This document shows, in pieces, positions 33,910 to 42,586 of a stretch of DNA of 48,221 nt. The position numbers were made by a program, and so were the translations under genes. Numbering within the stretch: position 1 is the stretch's first letter; every line of letters begins with the position of its first letter. This DNA is from an uncultured cyanobacterium (lineage in GTDB: Bacteria > Cyanobacteriota > Cyanobacteriia > Cyanobacteriales > Nostocaceae), in NCBI GenBank assembly GCA_903903925.1, contig CAIVAU010000177.1, positions 1 through 48,221 on the forward strand, read 5' to 3'. Under the pieces are notes generated by a model, which did no database searches, had not been told where the DNA came from, and saw nothing but the letters and a program-made list of their open reading frames with translations.

Positions 33910-35127
33910 TTACAAATTGAAAGCCTTGCTGCAACGCTGCTCCCAGCGACTTAACATTTCACTGTAAACAGATCGCACCACAGTGCTAGCAGCATAGGGT
34001 TGTGCTATCTGCACACAAGATTCAATGGGGTAATCATCTATGTGCAGTAGTATTTTGCGCATCTGCTCTGCTATGCAAACTGGATCTCTTTGCCAGCAAA
34101 CGATTCCACTGTTAGCAGTTAGCAATTTTGGGGTTTCACCACATCTCGTTGTGACTACTGGTGTTCCACTCGCCAGTGCCTCAAGCGCCACTAAAGGTAG
34201 ACCTTCATACGCACTACTCAGCACGAAGGCATTGCATGTGCGATGTAGCTGAGCCAGTTCTGCTTGGGCAATTGCCCCAAGCATGGTAACCCTACTAGAT
34301 AAGCCCAACCTGACTATTTCCCCACGCACCTCTGCTGCTAACTCCCCATCCCCTGCTATCAACAGGTGAACATTGGGATCGTTTAAAGCAGCAAATGCAC
34401 GTACTAGCAGAATCGGATCTTTTTGGGGATGCAACCGACCGGCAAATAGGACGAAACGGGTTTCTTCCACCAAACCTAGCCGAGCAGATAGTTCACGCCT
34501 TTTTGCTTCACGTTCTTCCCTAGTTAAGGGGTAGAAAACTTGATCGTCAAAGGAATTTTTGATATATGCAATTCGATCCCGCACGCTGGGATAACGTTGC
34601 TGGTAAAATTCTGCTGAATCTGTATTGCATGAGAGAATTTGGCTAAACTGACGAACCAGCAAACTTTCTAAAGCAAAATATGCAGCAGGAAACCTTCGCC
34701 ACAAAATCGCCTTTTTCGTACCTGCAGCTTGCATTTGCGTCCGAATATCATTATGAATAAATAAGGTCTTCTCTCCCTGCCAATTCAGGGCTGCTAAGGT
34801 TGGCTCTAGCCGATGAAAGTGCATAAAGTCTGAGGCTAAGTATCTTCCTAAAAGAGCAGTTGTATACTTAAGTGTTGTAGGTATCAAGCTTCTAATATTA
34901 TCATTTTGCAATGTGAATAAAGGCAGAAAGCTGATCTCCTTACCTGCAAATTCTGCTTCTTGCCATCTTCCTAAGGGTAGACTTGTGTCATTTCCTGTTC
35001 CTACAAGCCGGACTTTAAACTCGCTCGGAGCATATTTGATGAAGGTGTTTATGAGTGTCTGAATTCCACCAATAGTAGTATTCCACGGATTGAACTGGTA
35101 AAAGATCGTCAGAACAGGTTTACGCAT
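33910..35127 (-). CDS. GT4 family glycosyltransferase, first gene of the block
   Basis: The 405-residue GT-B protein has N-terminal FYQFNPWNTTIGGIQTLINTF (the GGI acceptor-site loop), FVLFAGRLHPQKDPILLVRAF starting the donor domain, and SSAYEGLPLVALEALASGTPVVTTRCGETPKLL with the E-x7-E motif. It is probably cytoplasmic and adds a sugar to the lipid-linked glycan. As the first gene of the minus-strand block, its upstream region (35128-35833) should contain the main promoter. Confidence 0.92.
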   Translation of the reverse strand: MRKPVLTIFYQFNPWNTTIGGIQTLINTFIKYAPSEFKVRLVGTGNDTSLPLGRWQEAEFAGKEISFLPLFTLQNDNIRSLIPTTLKYTTALLGRYLASDFMHFHRLEPTLAALNWQGEKTLFIHNDIRTQMQAAGTKKAILWRRFPAAYFALESLLVRQFSQILSCNTDSAEFYQQRYPSVRDRIAYIKNSFDDQVFYPLTREEREAKRRELSARLGLVEETRFVLFAGRLHPQKDPILLVRAFAALNDPNVHLLIAGDGELAAEVRGEIVRLGLSSRVTMLGAIAQAELAQLHRTCNAFVLSSAYEGLPLVALEALASGTPVVTTRCGETPKLLTANSGIVCWQRDPVCIAEQMRKILLHIDDYPIESCVQIAQPYAASTVVRSVYSEMLSRWEQRCSKAFNL

Positions 35128-35833
35128 AAAACACCCTGTACTAGTTACAATGTATTGTTTTCTATTGCCAAGAATACGCAGAAAGTAAATATCAATTCTG
35201 TCTTCCTAACAAAGTATATAAGTCATCTGTCTTTGTATTCCTCCAATAGTAGGATTAATTGTTAACAAGAATTCATCCGTCAGAAGTCGGAAGTCCAAAT
35301 ACATCCATCAGAGTCTATTGGATGCGAATTGAAACCTCTTTACTCAGAGTTCAGCTTGGGAATTCTGGCTCCTGACTCCTGAATCCTGAGTTCTTTCCGT
35401 TAAAACAGCAGCACTTTTTACCAAGACTTACAAAAAATTCTCCACTTCAAAACTTTAAAAAGGGCAGATTGCATCTATGTGATTTCCACATATCATTTCA
35501 CTACACCTCTCAAATCTTAGTATTTCTTAAAGTTGAATGTCATCTTCTTCACGAAATCTTTACATAAAAAGTCGGTGTCTAAGTATAATTTTCACTTTTA
35601 AAGTAACAAAAATATGATATCGTCTCCCAAATTTTGCTTGAATTTATAGTTTCGATTTACAAGAAAATCAAAACGACTTCACAATACCTTAATCAAGTTA
35701 CGACTGTAAAGTGGTTGAGGATACCATATAACCTGGTTTAGGTAAATACCTGCTGACTGCGGTTCGTTCCTGATTGAAGGTAAGACCCAAATCTTGTGTT
35801 GATCACCAAAATTGGACAAGAACCTTGATCTTG
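35128..35833. other. 706-bp AT-rich intergenic region upstream of the polysaccharide block
   Basis: No ORF or RNA gene is recognisable. It contains a short degenerate ACTCCTG run (about 35366-35395) and a CATCCA...TGGATG inverted pair at about 35302-35324. AT-rich sequence at 35185-35240 (TATATAAGT) could hold the promoter of the minus-strand genes, but no clear -35/-10 pair was found. A GCGAATTGAAAC at 35324-35335 looks like a CRISPR repeat end but is single. Confidence 0.5.
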
Positions 35834-37180
35834 TTAATCGACAATAGCAGCAGTAGAATTGGTTTCAAACGTTTGTGGCAAGAGAAAACCAAGTACCACC
35901 GCTCTTGTTAACATAAACGCTGATATAGCCAACCACAAAAGATGGTTGCTGTGAGCTAACCATGCCCAAACTGCCACGGGTGCAAATCCCAATGAAATTG
36001 CTACTAAGGAAGCCTTCCGCAGGGATTTTCCTAAAGCTAATCCGGCAAAATAGCTCTCCAGAATCCAAGCAATTGAAAAACAACTCAAGACAACAAGTGA
36101 CCAAGGAACATAGGCTTTAAGTGGCTCTATGAGTTCGGTGTGACTGGTTAACAACCCAAATACAATCTCCGGGAACACAATACACGCTCCTGACGCAGCA
36201 ACTGCCACCAGCAAACTATTTAAGAGCGAAATCTGTAGTAGGGGTAATAATTGATCGTTGGCGGATTGACCTTTAAAGTTTCCAATGAGGGTTTCCGTCG
36301 CAAATCCTATTCCTTCAACTAAGAATGAGAGCGGAAATACTACCTGTTGGAGTAAGGTATTTTCAGCCAAGATATCTGTCCCGAAAGTGGCACTCAGATT
36401 AAAAAATATTGCCCAAGTGGACATATAGACTAAAGATCTAACCAATAGGTCACTATTGAGGAAAAAAGTAGCTTGAAAAGCTGACCAGTTCCAAAACTGC
36501 CGCAATGCAGTCAACAAATCTTGCCAATGAATAGAGCAGATCACCAAAAGCATACCTACTAATAACATCAAATACTCGCTGATAGCTTGAGATAGTCCAG
36601 CTCCAGTACTTCCCAAATCCCACCGTATAATCGCAAAGTAGTTCAGCACAATATTAATGGTGCTACCAACAGTGGTTAACAGCAACACTTTGCCACCTTG
36701 CTCGCGTCCGAGAAACCAGCCAATGATGACGAAATTGAGCAAAACTGCAGGCGTTCCCCAAATCCGAGCGTAAAAATAGCTTAATCCAATCGACTCAACC
36801 TCTGGAGAGCCGTTCAACAGGATAAAGCCCAGTGCGCCGATAGGATACTGCAATATCAAAATGAGTACGCCCAGTACTAAAGCGATCAACCCATTCCGTA
36901 GCAGCGCCAGTAACATCGCCTCTTGGTCGTCCCGTCCGACGGCTTGTGATGTTACCGCAGTAGTTGAAATTCGTAAAAACAGTAAATTCTCGTAGATATA
37001 GTTGAATAGGACTGTAGCTAAACCAACTCCAGCTAAATAACCAATTTCGGTGAGATGACCTAAGAAAGCAATGCCGATCAAACCCGCTAAAGGCTCTGTG
37101 AGATTGGAAAGAACGTTAACAAATGACGATTTGTAAAACCGACGTACCAGATCATGGTTTGCTTTTACATAATCAAACAT
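35834..37180 (-). CDS. MATE family efflux transporter (DinF-like)
   Basis: A 448-residue integral membrane protein with about 12 helices in two similar halves, e.g. LAGLIGIAFLGHLTEIGYLAGVGLATVLFNYIY in the first half, with RISTTAVTSQAVGRDD, and AENTLLQQVVFPLSFLVEGIGFATETLIGNFKG in the second, both MATE/DinF signatures. Such proteins export organic cations or small metabolites using H+ or Na+ gradients. Substrate unknown. It is on the same strand as the polysaccharide block but 700 bp upstream of it, so it is probably an independent unit; a flippase role for glycan is not suggested by the family. Confidence 0.92.
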   Translation of the reverse strand: MFDYVKANHDLVRRFYKSSFVNVLSNLTEPLAGLIGIAFLGHLTEIGYLAGVGLATVLFNYIYENLLFLRISTTAVTSQAVGRDDQEAMLLALLRNGLIALVLGVLILILQYPIGALGFILLNGSPEVESIGLSYFYARIWGTPAVLLNFVIIGWFLGREQGGKVLLLTTVGSTINIVLNYFAIIRWDLGSTGAGLSQAISEYLMLLVGMLLVICSIHWQDLLTALRQFWNWSAFQATFFLNSDLLVRSLVYMSTWAIFFNLSATFGTDILAENTLLQQVVFPLSFLVEGIGFATETLIGNFKGQSANDQLLPLLQISLLNSLLVAVAASGACIVFPEIVFGLLTSHTELIEPLKAYVPWSLVVLSCFSIAWILESYFAGLALGKSLRKASLVAISLGFAPVAVWAWLAHSNHLLWLAISAFMLTRAVVLGFLLPQTFETNSTAAIVD

Positions 37181-37695
37181 CCTCTAAAACTCCTAAGTAT
37201 ATCAGTATAAATATTTACTATTGACAAAAACAAGAGTCCCACATCAATAGTTTTGCCATCCTTCCAGTTTAATCGGCTGGATAACTGGATGCGATCCTAA
37301 ACGACAGAACAAACAAAACCACTATACAGCAGAAGAATTGATGAAAGGAACATTTCCATGTGTTCCCTGATACTGTTGGCAGAAGTGTTACAACTAAAGG
37401 CTGCAACCATAAATTGACGGTATAATTTTCTGACCACAAACAGTATATATGCTTGATCGTTTACGCACTTATTTCTGAGGGAATCTGGGGTTATGCCGAA
37501 GTAAGTGGACACGACCCTACTCAATCTCGCTACCATTCAAGAGATATCCCTTTGAAGCTACTGGTTAGTTGCTAGTTACTACTGGTAATTTTTGACACAC
37601 GTTCTTTGGTTGCCACTTGCTTCAAGAACGGATATTGCCGCGCAATGCAGTGGTTCACCGACAACTAACGACTAACAACTAACAATAGTTATATT
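37181..37695. other. Intergenic region between divergent MATE and GNAT genes
   Basis: 515 bp. A 79-codon minus-strand frame at 37297-37536 has no recognisable protein features and I do not call it. The last part (37663-37690) is a degenerate AACTAAC/GACTAAC heptamer run immediately before the GNAT gene. Nothing else is visible. Confidence 0.5.
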
Positions 37696-38199
37696 ATGCA
37701 TTTTGATCAAAATGAAGCGGTTTATGTTCGCGGCTTAGGAATTGATGACATCGCCCCGGTTTACCACTTGGGAGAAGAGTTATTTACCAGCGATCGATAT
37801 CCTTACTTGTACAAAATCTGGGGTGATTGGGAAGTGATTGGACTGTATAACGCAGACCCAGATTACTGCCTCGTTGCCGAAATAGATGGAAAACTAGCAG
37901 GATTCATTTTGGGAACCATCATTACCAAGGCGTCTTGGACTTATGGATACATTCGGTGGTTAGGAGTCAATCCTCAGTTTCAGCGTCGGAGAGTGGCAGA
38001 TAAACTGGTTGATCAGCTAGTCTCCCGCATGATTGAAGATGGGGCGCGGTTCATGCTAGTAGATACAGATCCTAACAATACTCCAGCCGTCAAGTTTTTC
38101 ACCCGCAAAGGTTTTGGTAATCTCCACCAGTATGTTTTCTTATCGATGAATCTCAGCAAGCATGAACACTATGGCAGACTCATTGATTACGAACATTAA
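37696..38199 (+). CDS. GNAT family N-acetyltransferase
   Basis: The 167-residue single-domain acetyltransferase has VRGLGIDDIAPVYHLGEELF at the N-terminus, CLVAEIDGKLAGFILG (beta-4 region), RWLGVNPQFQRRRVADKLVDQLV with the acetyl-CoA pyrophosphate loop QxxRR, and DTDPNNTPAVKFFTRKGF. It resembles RimI-type protein or small-molecule acetyltransferases; substrate unknown. It stands alone on the plus strand, directly preceded by a heptamer-like repeat, and no Shine-Dalgarno sequence is obvious. Confidence 0.9.
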   Translation: MHFDQNEAVYVRGLGIDDIAPVYHLGEELFTSDRYPYLYKIWGDWEVIGLYNADPDYCLVAEIDGKLAGFILGTIITKASWTYGYIRWLGVNPQFQRRRVADKLVDQLVSRMIEDGARFMLVDTDPNNTPAVKFFTRKGFGNLHQYVFLSMNLSKHEHYGRLIDYEH

Positions 38200-38284
38200 A
38201 AAGCTGAAAGGGCAGGTTACAAGCGTTCTTCTCCTGCCATACGCGGTACTCGCAAGTCAGATGGAGTTGCTATGGAAGCCGCCC

Positions 38285-39151
38285 CTAATTCTTTATTAAG
38301 TGACCCACCCTATTCACTGGTGGCAACTTTTGCTTTAACTGACTAAACGTATCAAAAAAACCATAGGAAACATCTCCAATATCCTCTACATTCTGACAGA
38401 ACATTTGGTGAACTTGGGGGAGATAAAACCAAGGTACTGAAGGATAGCGGTGATGGATGTAGTGATAGCCATTATTATGCGTTAACCAGTTAAATACTGG
38501 ATTAAGCCGACTGCGAGTGCCAGAAGTTGTATTATAATGGTCAGCTACTTCTGACCAATACAACAGAGCGCGAGAAACAAAGAGAAAAGGAATAATCCAA
38601 TACCACAGTAAAAAGTGCAGGATATGGAAATAGAAACACACACTCAGCAAAATCAGCCAAAAAATCACAATTTTAATACCTTCGCGCCAGGGGCGAAGGG
38701 TTAGACATATTGTGAAATAATAGGTAGCAAAACCAATTATGGGTTTTATAAACCATAGCCAGAATATGTTTGAATTTTCCTGAAATAAACCTATAGAGTG
38801 ATAATCTTTAACTAAATGATCCTCTGAGGTTCCTAACTGAGCATGATGAGACTGATGCTTTGCTTGAAACTGTGCCGCAGTTGTAAAGAAAGGCAGCCCA
38901 TAAAATATTTCCATATAATGATTCATCTGCTTTGGTTTGAAAAGATGATAGTGAGATGCTTCATGTAGCATTGATTCAGCTAAAGCAAACTGAAAAACCC
39001 CAATTAAATAGATTGAAGGTATGTAGAATAACCAATGATTTACTTTAATACTTACAAGTGTAATCAGCGTGATAGCAGACCAGTCTCGTGTCAGTGCTAG
39101 TATAGATTTCCAGTTATTAACTCCGCTGAAGTTTTTGATTGGTATTGTCAT
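38285..39151 (-). CDS. Fatty acid desaturase family protein
   Basis: The 288-residue membrane di-iron enzyme has histidine boxes HEASHYH (63-69), HQSHH (99-103) and HNNGYHYIHH (225-234), in the order and spacing of the desaturase/hydroxylase superfamily. Four or more hydrophobic segments surround them (ITLITLVSIKVNHWLFYI, IPSIYLIGVFQFALA, VIFWLILLSVCFYF, ILHFLLWYWIIPFL). It may desaturate or hydroxylate an acyl chain or carotenoid. It is shorter than the DesA/DesC acyl-lipid desaturases, so the substrate is uncertain. It lies between the GNAT and aminopeptidase genes with no clear partner. Confidence 0.9.
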   Translation of the reverse strand: MTIPIKNFSGVNNWKSILALTRDWSAITLITLVSIKVNHWLFYIPSIYLIGVFQFALAESMLHEASHYHLFKPKQMNHYMEIFYGLPFFTTAAQFQAKHQSHHAQLGTSEDHLVKDYHSIGLFQENSNIFWLWFIKPIIGFATYYFTICLTLRPWREGIKIVIFWLILLSVCFYFHILHFLLWYWIIPFLFVSRALLYWSEVADHYNTTSGTRSRLNPVFNWLTHNNGYHYIHHRYPSVPWFYLPQVHQMFCQNVEDIGDVSYGFFDTFSQLKQKLPPVNRVGHLIKN

Positions 39152-39527
39152 AGTCTATTGGTTCTCAAAATCTGGGTGGTGATAGGGAAGTAGTGGTAAG
39201 GCTCAAACTCATATCTTGCACTGATGGAGTTTGTCGTCTGACAGGCACTTATAGAAACTAATAGTCTGTCTTCTGGTCTTTTTGAAACCTTACAGAGTAA
39301 GGTAAGCTGTCACCCATCTAGTTTTTTAACCCAAAGTAGGCTCTAGAAGGGTTTTAGCCTTCAGATTATACAATTTAAATGCGCGACACCTTATTAATTC
39401 CTTTTACCCTTCAATCAGGAGCGAACGTACAGATGCTCTTCTGTCCCTCTGCTGATGCGAACCATATTGCCTATAGGGTGTGGGGAATATTGGGATGCTG
39501 AACCCAATTATTCCTCCTCCCCCTACC
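39152..39527. other. Intergenic region with an imperfect hairpin near the pepN end
   Basis: 376 bp without a gene. GGAATATTGGG (39484-39494) pairs with CCCAATTATTCC (39503-39514) with one bulge around an 8-nt loop, 14 bp after the aminopeptidase stop. This could terminate minus-strand transcription, but no T-run follows. The rest is unremarkable. Confidence 0.45.
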
Positions 39528-42158
39528 TTACTTGGATCTAGCTTCCAAGCTTTCCAAACGGCTTCTAAGTTCCTGGTTTTGTTGTTTAAGCTGGTCTAGT
39601 TCAGTGCGTAGCTGAAGAAGTGTACTTTCTGTGCCGATATTCTTTTGTAAGCGTGAAATCTCTTCCTCACAGTAGCGACGCACGCGTCCATCTGGTGTCC
39701 GGTGAGCGATCGCACCCAAAATGGAGATCGCCTTGGGAGTTTCCATTTGTCCTAAGGCTGTAACCGCCGCAACCTGGGTTAAAAAGAACGTGTCCTGAGA
39801 AATTTCTGCTAATCGCTCTAAAATACGTTCCACATTGGCAGTATTTTGACCAACAGAAATTTTACCAAGAGCGCGAATTGCTGCTAAACGCAGGGGTTGT
39901 GGTACACCTAGTACAGTGTACTCCATGACCAAATTTAAAGCCGCCTCCGAAGTTTTGAATTCGGCTAAACCGGCGATCGCCCCACTCCTGACCACTTCAT
40001 TCCAACCCGCCCTTTGATCCAAAACGGATTTCAGCAGATCTAGCACCTGAACTTCATTGTGTTTCTGTTCTCCTGTAGCAGCAATTGCCCCAATAGAACG
40101 CGCCACTGCTGCTTCTACGTAGTAGCTGGGATCGCCCTTTTGCAACAGTTCTTCCATCGCCTGGTAGCTTTCTTGGGTCTTGATTTTAGCTAATGCTTCT
40201 ACAACGGCTCGCCGTGTATGAGCCGAAGAATCTTGTAACCCAGCAACTAATCCATCAAAAGCTTGATCTAATTTGATTTCTGCCAGTTGTGTAGCGACTT
40301 CAGCACGGACACCCCAGTAAGGATCTTTTTTCAGCGCACAGGACAGCGCCTTCACCACCTCTAACCCTCCTTTTTTTGCCAACGCTTCTGCTGCATAGAT
40401 GCGGGAGATGGGATCAGGGTCAAATTCCAGTTGCGCTTTTAACTCTGGTATTGGGTACTCTAAAGATACTGTTTTTAAATAATTATTCCCCACATCAAAG
40501 CTGATAAATTGGGGTTTTTCTTCTAAAGGAAAGTAAAAGCTTTGCTCGTACTCGTGAACCCGCACTGTAAAGGTTTTAGAGTGAGGAGTATTCTCTTTAC
40601 TTATAACTCTTAACTCCTCATTCTTCACTCCCTCCTGTGGGACGTAGCCAAAGCCGATGGGGATTTTTAGGTCAAATAAATTGCTGCTGCTACCATGATT
40701 TCCTGATGTGGCTTGGGTTTGAGTCACCGTCACTTTCGCTAGCTTGCTATCTGCATCCCAGGCATAAGCCACTTTAAAATCAGGATGACCGCCGCGATAA
40801 ACGTACTGGTCGAAGAGGAATAAAAGATTATGCCCAGTAGCGGTTTCAATTGCCCTGAGCAAGTCTACTGTTTCTACTGTTTTGTGGGCATTATCCTGTA
40901 CAAATGTTTGGATTGCCTTCCAAAAGAGATCATCTTTCAATTGGGCCCGAATCATGTGATAAACACAAGAGCCTTTTTCGTAGATATGGCGGTCGTAAAG
41001 TTCGATCGCTTCTCGGTAGACATGGGTCACCATTGGGCGGCGGTAGCGACTGCTATCTTCGGCTACATAACTCCGGGCATCCAGTAATCGATAGTATGCG
41101 GCTGCTTCAGCACCATATTCATGTTCTGTCCACAGCACCTCAGAGTAGGAAGCCATCCCTTCTTTAATCCAAGCGTGGGACCAATGCTTAATCACTACCA
41201 AATCACCAAACCACTGATGTGCCAATTCATGGACAACTAAGCTTTCGGTATTTTGGTTATCTAATGCTGCTCTCTGGTCAAGTAAACATCTATCAGTTAA
41301 CAGTGTTGTGGAGGTGTTTTCCATGCCGCCAAAGATGAAGTCATCTACGCAGACTTGAGCGTATTTGGGGAAAGCATAGGGATAGCCATACTTTTCGCTC
41401 AAAAACTCCGTCATCCGGGGAGTTTTACCCATGCTGCGTTGAGCATCTTCCTCGCGTCCTTTTTCCACATAGTAGGTGATGGGTTTACCCTTCCACTCCG
41501 AACCAATTTCGACAAAGTCACCTACAGCCAGAGTCATTAAGTAGGTTGGATGAACTTGCTGCTGAGACCAGTGGTAAATTTTTTCATCGCCGTCTTCCTG
41601 TGTCGCAATCAGTTCGCCGTTAGATATCGCAATCAGAGGTTTAGGCACTCGGACACGAATTTCAGAGGTAGACAGTTGTCCTGGGTAGTCGAAGCAGGGA
41701 AACCAAAAGCGAGAGTCTTCATCCTCTCCCTGAGTCCAGACCTGAGTGGGCTTGTTGGGGTAGTGTTTGTCTGGTTTAATGAAATAGATCCCCCGTTGAG
41801 GCTTTTCTACTAGGTAGGCGATCGCAATCACAATCCGTTTGTTCACCTGTGTCGGCTGCTCTAGTTGTACAGACAGCTTTTCTCCGTCATAGTCAAAGTT
41901 CTGTGATCCTTCATCGATTTGGACAGATTGAATGTTCAGGTTGACAGCGTCCAACTCCAAGCGGTTAATCCCATCCCGGATCGGTGTTAACGTGATGCTG
42001 CATGTGCCGTGGTAACTTTGGTTAGGTATATCTAAACTGATGTCTAGAAAAATATGTTCCACTTGTCCAGGGCGATCAGGGTTGTAATGTGGTCTTGCCC
42101 CTGGCAACTCGAAAGGTTTGTGACCGTTACTTTCTGTATCAAAATAATACTGCGACAT
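39528..42158 (-). CDS. M1 family zinc aminopeptidase with HEAT repeats and coiled-coil tail
   Basis: The 876-residue protein has an N-terminal saddle domain and the M1 catalytic core with exopeptidase motif GGMEN (277-281), zinc site HELAH (310-314) and third ligand Glu333 in KEGMASYSE. M1 enzymes release N-terminal residues from peptides. After about residue 590 come HEAT-like repeats (RIYAAEALAKKGGLEVVKAL, VRAEVATQLAEIKLDQAFDGL, TRRAVVEALAKIKTQESYQAM, RLAAIRALGKISV, TQVAAVTALGQMETPKAISIL). These take the place of a typical C-terminal domain. The end is a predicted coiled coil (LLQLRTELDQLKQQNQELRSRL). Such M1-HEAT fusions are known in cyanobacteria. Confidence 0.94.
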   Translation of the reverse strand: MSQYYFDTESNGHKPFELPGARPHYNPDRPGQVEHIFLDISLDIPNQSYHGTCSITLTPIRDGINRLELDAVNLNIQSVQIDEGSQNFDYDGEKLSVQLEQPTQVNKRIVIAIAYLVEKPQRGIYFIKPDKHYPNKPTQVWTQGEDEDSRFWFPCFDYPGQLSTSEIRVRVPKPLIAISNGELIATQEDGDEKIYHWSQQQVHPTYLMTLAVGDFVEIGSEWKGKPITYYVEKGREEDAQRSMGKTPRMTEFLSEKYGYPYAFPKYAQVCVDDFIFGGMENTSTTLLTDRCLLDQRAALDNQNTESLVVHELAHQWFGDLVVIKHWSHAWIKEGMASYSEVLWTEHEYGAEAAAYYRLLDARSYVAEDSSRYRRPMVTHVYREAIELYDRHIYEKGSCVYHMIRAQLKDDLFWKAIQTFVQDNAHKTVETVDLLRAIETATGHNLLFLFDQYVYRGGHPDFKVAYAWDADSKLAKVTVTQTQATSGNHGSSSNLFDLKIPIGFGYVPQEGVKNEELRVISKENTPHSKTFTVRVHEYEQSFYFPLEEKPQFISFDVGNNYLKTVSLEYPIPELKAQLEFDPDPISRIYAAEALAKKGGLEVVKALSCALKKDPYWGVRAEVATQLAEIKLDQAFDGLVAGLQDSSAHTRRAVVEALAKIKTQESYQAMEELLQKGDPSYYVEAAVARSIGAIAATGEQKHNEVQVLDLLKSVLDQRAGWNEVVRSGAIAGLAEFKTSEAALNLVMEYTVLGVPQPLRLAAIRALGKISVGQNTANVERILERLAEISQDTFFLTQVAAVTALGQMETPKAISILGAIAHRTPDGRVRRYCEEEISRLQKNIGTESTLLQLRTELDQLKQQNQELRSRLESLEARSK

Positions 42159-42586
42159 TGATGCTTACTGACCTTGTAATCCTGATAACTTTAGCTGGAT
42201 TTAGTGAAAAAAACAGCGATATCGGGTGTATTTCCGCAATCAATCCCTATGAGAGTGATTTTTCTCACCCAATTTCCATTGGGTTTAAAGGTGCTTTGCT
42301 ACCTAACTGGTTTTTATTGGGTAAAAATACTTTAGAGCGTTTATATAGCTTAGGATAGCTTGTTAAAGTTCATTTAGATGAATTTTCTCTCAAAAAAACA
42401 TAAATTTGTGCGGAATTGGTCTTTATACTTTTGAAGTCATCCTTGGAACCATTCATCACTCATGATACGTAAAGTCACTAATTGTACCAGTAAATACCGC
42501 TAAATATAGATATACAGATCCGAAAACTTACCCACGTCACTGTTCACAGCATCAAGGATAATTTGAGCAAAAGAGGATGATAACAA
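42159..42586. other. Intergenic region between divergent aminopeptidase and DUF3352 genes
   Basis: 428 bp of AT-rich sequence. A short plus-strand frame that overlaps the aminopeptidase start (to 42358) shows no protein-like features. The region should hold promoters for both genes. GAGG at 42573-42576 may be the DUF3352 ribosome-binding site. Confidence 0.45.

Noticed and set aside
35324..35335. GCGAATTGAAAC resembling the end of a cyanobacterial CRISPR repeat
   Set aside because: A single occurrence with no second copy at spacer distance and no cas genes.
37297..37536. 79-codon minus-strand ORF between the MATE and GNAT genes
   Set aside because: No recognisable motif, ribosome-binding site or protein-like pattern; probably chance.
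42089..42358. 89-codon plus-strand ORF opposite the aminopeptidase start
   Set aside because: Half overlaps the real aminopeptidase gene; the remainder is AT-rich and shows no motifs.
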